The position numbers and the translations under genes are program-made. The notes below the pieces were generated by a model. That model ran no database searches. It was not told the DNA's origin and saw only the letters and a list, made by a program, of their open reading frames with translations. Positions 1 to 9,259 of a stretch of DNA of 64,000 bases are shown here, in pieces (the first letter of the stretch is position 1; the number at the start of each line of letters is the position of its first letter). The DNA comes from Sinohyriopsis cumingii (taxonomy: Eukaryota > Mollusca > Bivalvia > Unionida > Unionidae), in assembly GCA_028554795.2 (NCBI GenBank), contig CM068830.1:110497214-110561213 (forward strand), read 5' to 3'.

Positions 1-2817
1 CTCATATTATAATTAGCTGTATATGACCTATATAATATCTGTCAATAGAAGTACTGTAGAAAGGTTGTGCCAAACTAGTGTGATACCCTTTGCAAGACAA
101 GTACAACTGTTTGGAAATATAATGTAATTATTAATACAAGACTAAACTATCATGTGTTAGTAATTAAGTGACATGAATACATTTAATTTTAAATATATTC
201 AGAGCAGGAAACACAAGGGCATAAAAGACAGGAAAAATAGAAGTAATCAGAAAGCTTGAATATATCTTCTTTTTTTACCAAAAAAAAATTAAATTTACTA
301 AAAGGCTTTTTGAAAAATGTTTTATAAATCTGTGTAGGTATCAATTAAACAATCAAAATTATCAATGTACATTCTGGAACATTTCCAATCCTCCTGATAT
401 ATGACTTGCTAACTTTCGTTTTCTTAGCAGCATAATTTACAGACAACAGATGTTCATATTAATTTTCATCAACACAAACAACAAAAACTGAACATATGAA
501 AACACATAATATGTTTCATTTAAGTATCATTATTACAAAAATACTTATCTTACACCAGACTTGATTGGCCTGACTTCATCTCAAACAAAAACTGCCTTAT
601 CAAAATTGTTCTAGTTCAGAAGATGGAATGTTAAGAGCTGAAGCTCCTTAGACCTGCTTTGTTGACACTATTATTCTCTGACCCATCAACTAAATGTGCA
701 TGCCCCAGTCTAACAAGATCATATTTTAAAGGATAAATGATTCACCTTCTGATAAATGTAGTCCACAAGTTTTTAAATTTTATAATTACCAAGAAGTTAC
801 TAACAGCAGACATTTTAAGTCATGTTTATATTCTATAAGAAATGACATACAAATCCACCTGAGTTGAAACATTAATGTTTGAAATCAAGATAAGTTCTTT
901 TTTTTCTTTTCTTTTAGCAATTAAAGCAATATTTATGCAAGAAAACACTGAGTCAAGGTCTCTCAAATACATTTAGTTAAAACTGGTTGGACTTTTGAAA
1001 GGAGCACTGAAAAGAGCAAAATTAATATGCATAAGAGATACAAGGCAGTAATAGTATGCATGGCCACATGCTGATCTCACTAGATCTTGCAGCTAGTGTT
1101 CTTATCCTGGCACATCTTCAGAACAGCTATGCACTTGGTCTGTGTTTTTGTTTGTCTGTGACTTAAGTCTGAAAACAAAATTGAGCAAGCATTAGGTTAC
1201 TGCAAATGTTTATGGTAAATAAGAATTGCCTGGGAATGGACACCTAGGCACATTGCATGGTGAAATAATGACACCATCTAAAGAAATTTCTATAGTTTTC
1301 ACCGAAGAATTTTTTATTTGTATTTCTATCTAGCCCTGAGTAAATAAACGCTAACAATTCCCCAAAACTGAGTGAAAATGATACCCTTCTTGTAAAAATA
1401 TTTGTATTTAATGAAATAGTAATATATTTCTAGTAATTTCCATTCTCATTTTAAGAAAAACCTATGATAATCTTGCGCCATTTGATTAGCTTCTCCTGAA
1501 TTGGTGCTGTGATGCTAGTTGAGTCTACTTTTTAAAACCGGTGCAAACTTCAGGAAAGACCCATTTTACAAAATGGCCGCATAGAAATGTATCATAACCA
1601 ATCAGTATCAGACACTCTCATATGCACAAACTAATTCACTAAAAGCAAATAACAAAAGTGAGTAAGAAATTGAGATAATCAATGGACACCCAATTTACAG
1701 GACTAGCATGGTCTGGAATTAATGTTGGGGAGCTGGACACTTTGAATGGAAATAGATGCAACTATTTGCACTGAAATCAAAAAAGGATAGGTTACAAAAT
1801 CTAAATCAAATAGTACTGAAACTTCACAATCTAAAGAATTAATGATTGAACGGTAACATCTGTGAAACACATCACATTTTATGAATTGGATCTTTTGAGA
1901 AAACAATTTGTGCTCATATGTATTTAGTATAATCTAGTAGTATTATATCTGATAGAGTATCATTTGGATAATTTGTACAAACTTTAAAGGTCTTAATTTT
2001 GAGAGTCATTAAGTACAGCCACATGTGATAAAGGATTGAAATAAATGTTTTCAAAAAAAATTTAAAAGTCTTTCCTTGACACTGTTTAAATAAGTACTAA
2101 TCAAATAAGTCATAACAAATTTGTCTATATTTTGTAAAAGCTAAATTTGATTAGAATGCTGTGGCAAAAGTATAAGGGTTGATATAAATGTGTTGATATG
2201 AGGCAAGCATCTCAGTATTTTGATTGAAAATGTACATGTTAAAGTCAACAGTTAATATGACATTACTGTTTCTGTTCAAAATTAGTTAAAATGCAATCAT
2301 TTAGTGAGAGCTACATCTTATATACATCCTCATTCCAAAACCTTTACCTACGCACATGATGTAATGCCCAGATATGGTCTCAAGATGAAAAGGAAAAACT
2401 GCTTTTTCAGCCTATATAGAGATATAGATTAATCTGTATCATGTCAAATGTGGAATGAAATTTTGTGTAGTATCAGTTTTGAGGCAGTCATACATAATTG
2501 GAGATGGGGACAAACATAAAGGTTAGCAGCTTTAAAGCCAGTAATACATACGGTCAGTCTGATTTTAGTCCAATTATTTAAAGAATGCTTGTGACGTCAC
2601 ACTCTATTTTATAGTACTGACACACCTTTATGTTCAGTTGCTGTTGGGCCTTAATTTAGCTGATAGGTTTTTTCTGTATGAAATACAAGTAGTGTATAGA
2701 ATATCTTGCGTTTGTTTCCTCACACTCACACAACCATATGGTTTCTGAGTGAACAAGGTTCTGGATTTGGATAGAAAGACCACAGAATATGCAAGATTAT
2801 AAAGACTGGCAGATACA
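1..2817. other. Host DNA left of element 1, no gene recognised
   Basis: AT-rich sequence with no open frame that I recognise. The only possibly coding piece is a short minus-strand stretch near 1080-1168. It has a TTTTCAG acceptor-like sequence, a Cys-containing reading frame and a stop, but it is too short to call. No repeat family is obvious. Confidence 0.5.
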
Positions 2818-2822
2818 GTAGC
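2818..2822. other. Left target-site duplication of element 1
   Basis: GTAGC lies immediately outside the left TIR and again immediately outside the right TIR (17597-17601). A matching short direct repeat flanking TIRs is the usual footprint of DDE-integrase insertion. Polintons usually show 6 bp, so 5 bp is slightly short. Confidence 0.7.
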
Positions 2823-3068
2823 AGCAGCAGAGGGGGCGAGTCCGACAACTTTTTCGACAAATTTCGATTAAGGCCTCAAAACGACAAATAGAGCCTTCCT
2901 TCGAAATCTCACTTTTCGAACAAAAAAAAAAATAAAGTCTCCGTTTGGCAAATGGAGCCTTAGCGTTTTTTGCTCGAAAACGCCATATTTCGCCACAACA
3001 TCTCGTTGGTGTTTTCCCGTGGTAATCATCGGGCGTCCCGCGTCGATGTCATCGCCCCCTCTGCTGCT
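2823..3068. repeat. Left TIR of element 1
   Basis: 246 bp, inverted copy of 17352-17596. It starts AGCAGCAGAGGGGGCGA, and its inner end carries the same motif in inverse orientation (TCGCCCCCTCTGCTGCT), so each TIR is itself bounded by a short inverted repeat. The A-run at about 2922-2932 has 11 A, against 10 in the right copy. The inner edge overlaps the TAG stop of the neighbouring minus-strand gene. Confidence 0.95.
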
Positions 3069-3918
3069 ATGATCTTACAAACAGAGTGATCACTAACTCC
3101 TCCTCTTGTAGATCAATTAGGTTATTTGACTGATCGGTAAGTCTAAAATTAATTCTCGTTAAAAACCGATCATGGCATCGCATATAGACCGGATTAATCG
3201 GACTCTCAACGATTAAAAATCCCGGAGGGGCTGTTGGTGAAAACGAATAAAGGATATATCCCTGTTGAGCCTGATTTGATTGCTTGGTATCCACCTGGTA
3301 ACTCCCTTCAATAACATCACACACTAGATTAATCGCTATCACCGATGCAATATTTACGTTGTATGGAGCAATATGCCTACCACCATCTTCGTTATCGTGT
3401 CTGAGGATAGTTGATGGGGGGGCGTCCGCGGGTGGATTCTTAGGCCATCCTAGTATGGTTCTTATTGAACTGTTATAAATATCAACCATATACCCCGGTG
3501 TGCTTATTTCAATCGTCGATGATAACGTCGGTTCATGAACCGTAATAGCGATTTTTGATTCTTTTCCTGTGATCGATTTTATCCTGCGTTGAAATTCTTT
3601 ATTGATTTGCTCTATTTGGTATGACCCAGTTGGTATTGTAACCTCCTCCCAGTTTGGGGTTCCATCGGGTTTATTTGTCCGTGCAAAAACCAGCGAGTTA
3701 TTAGGTTGTTGTCCGTTAAATGCGTCCGCTCGAATATTAGGCCAACTGTGATATACTCGCAATTTTGCCAGCGCTATTTCCTTCACTGGAACCGGCGATG
3801 GGAAGTTCACACTAAATTCGGGTTTCGTTGACGTTATTGATATCATATTTGTTTGTACCGGAGTGGTGTTCTCCGCGATCCGTTGAAGCAACTGAAACCC
3901 TTCGGGGTTCAGCGACAT
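3067..3918 (-). CDS. Putative penton/minor capsid protein (single jelly-roll type)
   Basis: A 283-residue protein, first gene inside the left TIR; its TAG stop uses bases of the TIR edge. It is clearly homologous to the 518-residue protein of element 2. Both share an N-terminal half with VKEIAL and VYxSWPNIR and a C-terminal half with GFLI, YMRCHDR/YLRCHNR and a closing RINF-LTDQ-N-L pattern. That ending resembles the last strands of penton-like jelly-roll proteins of Polintons, so minor capsid is an inference from family pattern and position. Element 1 lacks the roughly 240-residue insert of the element 2 copy. ATG at 3916-3918; an AATT motif lies about 22-33 bases upstream. Confidence 0.55.
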   Translation of the reverse strand: MSLNPEGFQLLQRIAENTTPVQTNMISITSTKPEFSVNFPSPVPVKEIALAKLRVYHSWPNIRADAFNGQQPNNSLVFARTNKPDGTPNWEEVTIPTGSYQIEQINKEFQRRIKSITGKESKIAITVHEPTLSSTIEISTPGYMVDIYNSSIRTILGWPKNPPADAPPSTILRHDNEDGGRHIAPYNVNIASVIAINLVCDVIEGSYQVDTKQSNQAQQGYILYSFSPTAPPGFLIVESPINPVYMRCHDRFLTRINFRLTDQSNNLIDLQEEELVITLFVRS

Positions 3919-3977
3919 TATTATTATTCGTTGTCTTTAGTGTCTAATTTCAACAACCAGGTGGTTCCGGCTTCCAG

Positions 3978-4460
3978 TTAAAAATCCTCGATTTTTGACA
4001 TCGCGGAGCTATACAACTGGACCATCGTGGAGAATTCAACATCGGATATGAACAAATTATCAATCGATAATGAGATCAACCCGGATAATTTCGAGTACGC
4101 GTCGGATACTATTTGATGTTTTACTGTATACTCGTTGAGTTTTTTCTGAAAACACGATGATATCTTCCTAGTGATTGCGTTGGCGACTCCAGCAACTGTT
4201 GTCATCGCGGAGACAGCGATTGGAACAGCGATCGGGGCTATCGTGGTCACCGTGGATAAAATAACACCGGCGCCAGCTACTATACCCGACACCGAGTACA
4301 CGACCGCGTCGATGGCGGTTATTTTTCGGCGGTATTTTTTTATTTTTGCACGGTATTGTTCGGAAAGCGTTTTCAAGTTTGCGGAGAATTCTTTTGCGGT
4401 ATCGAATCGATATTGATGTGACGTCGGTGATACCTCTGATTCAATTACCCTGGTGGTCAT
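3978..4460 (-). CDS. Conserved hydrophobic-hairpin protein
   Basis: 160 residues, family unknown. A basic, probably helical N-terminus (SEQYRAKIKKYRRK) is followed by a long Gly/Ala/Val/Ile-rich hydrophobic stretch at about residues 50-95. That is long enough for two membrane passes or one buried helical hairpin. An amphipathic C-terminal helix with KLSGLISLSIDN follows. The element 2 homologue (50453-50983) keeps the same layout, so the gene is under constraint. It sits between penton and fibre. A membrane-active virion or host-membrane protein is an inference only. An AATT motif lies about 21-31 bases upstream of the ATG. Confidence 0.6.
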   Translation of the reverse strand: MTTRVIESEVSPTSHQYRFDTAKEFSANLKTLSEQYRAKIKKYRRKITAIDAVVYSVSGIVAGAGVILSTVTTIAPIAVPIAVSAMTTVAGVANAITRKISSCFQKKLNEYTVKHQIVSDAYSKLSGLISLSIDNLFISDVEFSTMVQLYSSAMSKIEDF

Positions 4461-4484
4461 TTTATTCTAAAAGAGCTAGTGTTT

Positions 4485-5744
4485 TTAATTACTTAGATTC
4501 GCTACAAATTCCACATACCATGTGATGTTTGCCCGGGCTAAATTTCCATCAACGGCATAAATTGTAAACTGTTCAGTTGCGTTCTTGTCTATAATTGTTG
4601 ATATTGTATTGTTAAACCCGGATGAACTCGACGATAATATATTAAACTGCATCATTGAAACCAGTGTCAATCGATAAATGCCCTTAACAGTTGCGGTAGT
4701 ATTTACTGTATTCTGTGTAGGAGTCCAATCGAATGATCCATGCCGAATTGTGTATACTGTGTTGATGATGTTCTCATGAGGGATTTTTATTTTTTCGAAT
4801 TGCTCTGCTACTCTCGGTAGTCCGTCTTTAATCGCTTCAACATCAGTTCCGATTATTTCTATTCTCCGCAAATTCGCGTCTATATTATTCTTGTTCGCTG
4901 CAACCCTAGTAATGAGTATATCTATTTCCTGTATATGCGCGTCCACATTTTTTTTGTTCGCTGCAACCTTAGTAATGAGTGTATCTATTTCCCGTGTATG
5001 CGCGTCCACATCTTTTTTGTTCGCTGCAACCTTAGTAATGAGTGTATCTATTTCCCGTGTATGCGCGTCCACATCTTTTTTGTTCGCTGCAACCTTAGTA
5101 ATGAGTGTATCTATTTCCCGTGTATGCGCGTCCACATCTTTTTTGTTCGCTGCAACATCAGTTTTGACTGTTTCTATTCTCCATTCATGCGCGTCTATAT
5201 TATTCTTGTTCGCCACAATATCAGTTTTGATCGTTCCTATTCTCTGTTCATGCACGTCTATACTTTTTTTATTCGCTACAATATCAGTTTTGATCGTTTC
5301 TATTTCCCCTGTATGCGCGTCTATATTTCTTTTGTTCGCTGCAACATCAAGTTCGATTGTTTCTATTTCCCCTGTATGCGCGTCTATATTCCTTTTGTTC
5401 GATGCAACATCAGTTTTGATTGTTTTTATTTCCTGTCCATACACGTCTATATTTCTTTTGCTCGTTGCAACATCAGTTTTGATCGTTCCTATTTCCCGTG
5501 TATGCGCGTCCACACCCTTTTTGTTCGCTACAATATCAGTTTTGATTGTTTCTATTTTCCGTCCATGCGAGTCTACATTATTTATGATCGTTGCAACATT
5601 AGCGCCGATTATTTCTATTTCCCGTTCATGCACGTCTACACTCCCTTTGTTCGCTGCAACATCAGTTTTGATTGTTTTTATTTCCTGTCCATACGCAGTG
5701 ATATCATTTATAGTTGTTGTAATCTCATCCAGCTTGGTATTTTT
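4485..5744 (-). pseudogene. Fibre C-terminal part: repeat shaft plus head, separated from its N-terminus by a TAA
   Basis: The open frame runs from just after a TAA at 5745-5747 to a stop at 4485. It has no ATG until near the head (only GTG at 5633), so it cannot easily start by itself. About thirteen 21-residue repeats (63 bp each, such as ANKKDVDAHTREIDTLITKV) form a long coiled-coil or trimeric shaft. A compact C-terminal domain of about 110 residues, beginning near SFDWTPTQNTVN, looks like a C1q/TNF-type trimeric head. It lies in the same frame as the 185-residue gene upstream (5745-6302), so the two are most simply one fibre gene of about 605 codons broken by one stop, or joined by readthrough. 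Attachment role inferred. Confidence 0.7.
4890..5700 (-). repeat. 63-bp tandem repeats encoding the fibre shaft
   Basis: Tandem 63-bp units; at least four consecutive units between about 4930 and 5150 are nearly identical and the rest are diverged. Near-identity in the middle suggests recent unit duplication or gene conversion. Open frames on the opposite strand across this block are by-products of the repeat. Confidence 0.9.
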
Positions 5745-6302
5745 TTAACCAAAGAATTTATCAAAGTTGTCATCGATCCTGTTAACATTTTTTCGTAACG
5801 TGTAAAATTGGTCCGACAGCGTTGTAAACTCCGAAATAGTATTTTTTATTGTTGCAAGATTCGGTTCGGTTACCGTCGGGGTCCCGAAAAAACTAGCGGT
5901 AGTGAGCTGTATATCGGTGATAGATTTTTTCACCTCGGTGGCAGATTTTTTCACCTGCGCGTCGAGTTCGGTCACCGATCTATCCAACCTTATAAAACCG
6001 TCTTTGACTAATGTTACCGCCGATATATGTTCACCCGGTTTGAGTCGTCCGTCGCCGGTATACAACGCGATAGTGTCCTCGGCGGCATCACGCTGTCGTG
6101 TTAAAACATCATCCAGGGACACATTACTGGATTTCAATTTACCCTGGCGGTCTTGAAATACGACTATTTCACCTGGGTCAACACTGGTTAAATTCAACGT
6201 ATCGGCGATTTCATCCTCGATTAGTTTTTTTATGTCATCGGTGGCGAGTGTTTCCGTGGATTCCTTCAGCGCCGAAACCGGTCGTCCCCAAATATCAATC
6301 AT
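5745..6302 (-). CDS. Fibre N-terminal part / capsid-anchoring segment
   Basis: 185 residues starting with an ATG (MIDIWGRPV). It contains a segment with GEIVVFQDRQGKL and DGRLKP, followed by helical heptad-like sequence ending in NRIDDNFDKFFG and TAA. The frame continues without further stops into the shaft repeats at 5744, exactly in register. I therefore read it as the virion-proximal end of the fibre. Element 2 lacks this segment. An AATT motif (TAATTAGAAAC on the coding strand) lies about 23-33 bases upstream. Alternative: a separate tail-base protein. Confidence 0.55.
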   Translation of the reverse strand: MIDIWGRPVSALKESTETLATDDIKKLIEDEIADTLNLTSVDPGEIVVFQDRQGKLKSSNVSLDDVLTRQRDAAEDTIALYTGDGRLKPGEHISAVTLVKDGFIRLDRSVTELDAQVKKSATEVKKSITDIQLTTASFFGTPTVTEPNLATIKNTISEFTTLSDQFYTLRKNVNRIDDNFDKFFG

Positions 6303-6328
6303 CGTTATTGTAAAAAAAAACGGCGTTT

Positions 6329-6841
6329 CTAATTAACCCGCCGGGCCTCTACGACCCCACTAGTGTATTCGTTTACAACTACATGAGGTGGTTTTCGCGA
6401 TGATGAAATCGCCGCGAGTACGTTTAATACCTCACGGCCACATATCGGCGGGTCGCTTAATCGCTGTGTTGGCAACGTGGAATAAAACGCCCGGGCTGAA
6501 CACGCCCGGATATACCGCATAAACTCTTTTGGCGGGGCTAACCCGTATGAATCAAAATAGACGATTGCACGCGGATCAATCGCGTATGCAACCCAATGAG
6601 TTCCCGCTCCGGAGGACCCATCGAGGTTAATTATGCCGGTTTCAATATTCCTTGGTGCCGCCAGTAATTGATCCCTCATAAAAACACCTCTGAAGTTTTT
6701 TATCGCTAACGCGTTTGCGGCGTCTATTAAATCAAAATTAGACATTGGAGTCATAGACTCAGGAGTCATAGACTCAGGAGTCATAGACTCCCGAGTCAAT
6801 AAACGGTTCCCGGTAGTCTTAGACCCTTTCCCGAGTACCAT
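6329..6841 (-). CDS. PRO: Adenain-like cysteine protease (virion maturation)
   Basis: 170 residues. The adenovirus-type catalytic triad is visible: His82 in GTHWVAY, Asp97 in VYFDSYG and Cys134 in PPICGREVLNVL, in the order His-Asp-Cys typical of the C5 family used by Polintons and adintoviruses to mature capsid proteins. The first 32 residues contain three ESMTP repeats (15-bp DNA repeats near 6750-6795) and overlap the pX-like gene. The conserved domain begins at Met33 (MSNFDLIDA), so a shorter start is likely. No homologue remains in element 2, where a deletion joins the flanking genes. Confidence 0.88.
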   Translation of the reverse strand: MVLGKGSKTTGNRLLTRESMTPESMTPESMTPMSNFDLIDAANALAIKNFRGVFMRDQLLAAPRNIETGIINLDGSSGAGTHWVAYAIDPRAIVYFDSYGLAPPKEFMRYIRACSARAFYSTLPTQRLSDPPICGREVLNVLAAISSSRKPPHVVVNEYTSGVVEARRVN

Positions 6842-7272
6842 GAATACGGGGTTCCCGGTAGTCTTAGACCCTTTCCGGCCACGGGTCGTTTTTTTTTGTA
6901 GCCTTTCCCGGTTGCCTTCTTCAATGCCATTCCCGCCGCGGTACCAACGGCTCCTAACGCCGCCGCCTTAGCCACTGCTGGTGCGGCAGCGGCAATCAAC
7001 GCTGGAATCGCGGCTAACAGCGGAAATATCCCACCGGTCTTTTCCATGTTTTTGATCGCTGCGGCCGAGAAATCTACCTGAACACCCTTTTTATTCTCCA
7101 TCGCATTATTGAAATGTTTTATTTGACGCGCCGTCAACGATATCTTATGATTACCACCCGCCATCTGTGACGGCTTCAGCGTTATTGTGGCCCCGCACTG
7201 TTTAGCCGACTTTGATCGTAATTTCTTGACTTGACCATCAGTCAACTCTACACTGACGACACTATACGACAT
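6796..7272 (-). CDS. Adenovirus pX/pVI-like minor virion protein
   Basis: 158 residues. The N-terminal 85 residues have a recurring pattern of 'VxLTxxQ' blocks (VSVELTDGQ, KISLTARQ). A GG-IFPLLAAIP hydrophobic segment with an Ala-rich helix follows, then a Lys-rich tail (KKATGKGYKKKRP) and two copies of GKGLRLPGT. This arrangement of a membrane-active helix followed by a basic region resembles the pX/pVI-type proteins of adenoviruses and adintoviruses, which are protease substrates lying next to the protease. That assignment comes from the pattern, not an alignment. In element 2 the same N-terminal region is fused to the fibre head. Confidence 0.6.
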   Translation of the reverse strand: MSYSVVSVELTDGQVKKLRSKSAKQCGATITLKPSQMAGGNHKISLTARQIKHFNNAMENKKGVQVDFSAAAIKNMEKTGGIFPLLAAIPALIAAAAPAVAKAAALGAVGTAAGMALKKATGKGYKKKRPVAGKGLRLPGTPYSWYSGKGLRLPGTVY

Positions 7273-7300
7273 TTTATTGTAAACGCGTTTGTGCTTTCAA

Positions 7301-8743
7301 TTACATGTTTTCCACTGGTGCATCAATGATTCTCATTCGTCCACCAACACCTTCTAGCAGCATTGATTTATCGCTGAGGATGACAGCAACCGCTCTGTAA
7401 TTAACACCACCCGGGGCTATACGAGCTCGGAAGTGTATATCAACGACGGACTGTCTCGTTAAATCAAGATGTTCCAACGAAAAGTAATAAATCGGATACA
7501 GGTTTTTAAAATCAAGTTGTGATATTTGCAAACCAGTGTCGACGTTTTGATCACGACCCATGTATGACAGCAATCGATGATACACACGTGCGACATGGTT
7601 GTCGCCGTAATTAAGCTGTATATCCTCGGATGGTTCCTGTTGTCCGTTTATTCTCAGCGAAACATCCCTGACTCCTAATTTATCAAATATCATATGGCTG
7701 CGTTCTTGACTGCCCAATCGTTCCCTATTCTGTAGCGCTATAAAAATATGACGCGGGGCTGAAACACCCTGTTTTGATGCCAGGTGCCATGTAAACGTAT
7801 CGGCGACGTTATCCTCTTTAGCATCAGTTGTTACCGCTAGCCAACTCAACAACGATTTCCCTCCCTGTTCCATAAATGCTAACAATCGTGCTTCCGTGGT
7901 AACTGATGGAGTCAGCACCGGCATCCACAATGCCATTTTAGTTAAAACGACTTTACCGGCAGCGACGCCAGCAGCATGCCATATTGCATTGTTATCATCG
8001 CCCCTTCGCGTCAGCGCGATTGTATGCTTAGCCCCATAGATAACCCTCCTGACATTTCTGCAGAATCCAAATATGTGATGGAGTGGAATCGCGCATGAAA
8101 ACTGTCGGCGTGGTCTTTGCAACATTGTTACTCGTGCTGCGAATCCCATATTGTAATTATCGTTAAGACTTTTTATAACAGTGAAATTAGCGTCTGGTCC
8201 TGCTCTGCGGTCTGGGTTATTTGCTTCAGCCTGTGGGTTAACTGCGGTATCTCTTTCCACCAGCACGTTAACGTATTGAAGATGATCAGCGTTATCGGTG
8301 GTGTCCTTCGCAAACATCATAGATGGGCCCGTCGATCTCGTATAATCGTCCGAGTATCTCGCTAACCCAATTATCGTCGTTGCAACATCAACCTCGCGTT
8401 CTATTGATTCAATTTCTCGCCCGTCAATAAGATATCTGGCGCTCTCAAATAACGCCATGATACCGTTGTTAACGAAGCCAACTCGAACACGATCGTTATC
8501 TGCGTATGGTGCATTATCGGCGGCATTTGTCACGAGTTCTCCCTCAATTTCGATAAACGCTTCACATGGCAGAAAGTATCTACTGGTATCTTGGACTTGA
8601 AGTTCAATTCGCGATCGTAGGTCGGGTTGCGCTGCATAATAAGAATAATATTGATAATCACGGACAGAATCATCCCTGCGCACTGGGGCATCCATATCAA
8701 ACGCGGGATCAGCGGTTCGCGCAAACATTCTATTATTTATCAT
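7301..8743 (-). CDS. MCP: Major capsid protein, double jelly-roll type
   Basis: 480 residues, the longest structural gene. It matches the 455-residue element 2 product along its length, with conserved blocks FVNNGIMALF, YLIDGREIES, VDVATTIIGLARYSDD, GPSMMFAKD, IFGFCR, RINGQQEPSE and QISQLDFKNLYPIYYFSLEHLDL. Size, position beside pX and protease, and an N-terminal strand pattern (ELQVQDTSRYFLPCEAFIEI) fit the hexon-like MCP of adintoviruses and Polinton-like viruses. Its stop overlaps the AATT motif of the next gene. ATG at 8741-8743; CAATTGAAAAC lies 8-17 bases upstream. Intact. Confidence 0.85.
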   Translation of the reverse strand: MINNRMFARTADPAFDMDAPVRRDDSVRDYQYYSYYAAQPDLRSRIELQVQDTSRYFLPCEAFIEIEGELVTNAADNAPYADNDRVRVGFVNNGIMALFESARYLIDGREIESIEREVDVATTIIGLARYSDDYTRSTGPSMMFAKDTTDNADHLQYVNVLVERDTAVNPQAEANNPDRRAGPDANFTVIKSLNDNYNMGFAARVTMLQRPRRQFSCAIPLHHIFGFCRNVRRVIYGAKHTIALTRRGDDNNAIWHAAGVAAGKVVLTKMALWMPVLTPSVTTEARLLAFMEQGGKSLLSWLAVTTDAKEDNVADTFTWHLASKQGVSAPRHIFIALQNRERLGSQERSHMIFDKLGVRDVSLRINGQQEPSEDIQLNYGDNHVARVYHRLLSYMGRDQNVDTGLQISQLDFKNLYPIYYFSLEHLDLTRQSVVDIHFRARIAPGGVNYRAVAVILSDKSMLLEGVGGRMRIIDAPVENM

Positions 8744-8780
8744 GTTGATGTTTTCAATTGCGATTTTCTTTGAATTCTGT

Positions 8781-9212
8781 TTAAGACCACTCCCCCGCTA
8801 TTGTGTTCATGGGCGCGTTGGTGGATGACTGAGCCGCCAACGACTCTAGTTTTTCTTCCACGGCGTTATTTATTACTTTACTGACATTTGCAGGCATCAC
8901 CGTCGTTGATGGCATCACCGGTGGTTTCTGTTTTTTTCTCCTGGATTTCACCAACGACATTAGTTTGTCCTTTGCTGCAGAAAGCGCCTTTCCGGCAACA
9001 TCTCCAATGGCACTAATACCCTTATCACGAATAACATCAATAGCCTTCATTCCTAATTGTTTGGCTAACGGCGCTACTTTTGGAGCCATTCTTGTAAATA
9101 ACCCCGCAATGGTGCTACCGAGACCATCTCCATAGTACGCGCGGTAAACAGGCAATCGCGAGTTTACCACGTAGACGAGTACTGGTTTATCATGGTTGTA
9201 GTGTATGATCAT
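8781..9212 (-). CDS. Conserved basic/amphipathic virion-type protein
   Basis: About 143 residues from the ATG at 9210-9212. A longer frame starts at a TTG, but the element 2 homologue (47727-48191) starts at this same Met (MI-H pattern). It has an NSRLPVY motif and a GLG turn, then an amphipathic helical stretch (PLAKQLGMKAIDVI...), then a Lys/Arg cluster (KSRRKKQK) and a C-terminal helix (MPANVSKVINNAVEEKLESLA). Conserved in position next to MCP in both elements. A core or internal-capsid protein is a guess. AATT motif about 19-30 bases upstream. Confidence 0.6.
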   Translation of the reverse strand: MIIHYNHDKPVLVYVVNSRLPVYRAYYGDGLGSTIAGLFTRMAPKVAPLAKQLGMKAIDVIRDKGISAIGDVAGKALSAAKDKLMSLVKSRRKKQKPPVMPSTTVMPANVSKVINNAVEEKLESLAAQSSTNAPMNTIAGEWS

Positions 9213-9259
9213 CCTTATTAAAAACACCAGTTTTCCAATTAGTGATTGATCACCAGTGA

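Noticed and set aside
4891..5798. Two long plus-strand frames (285 and 287 codons) across the fibre shaft
   Set aside because: They are antisense readings of the 63-bp repeat. A 63-bp period keeps all frames open. No homology or context supports them.
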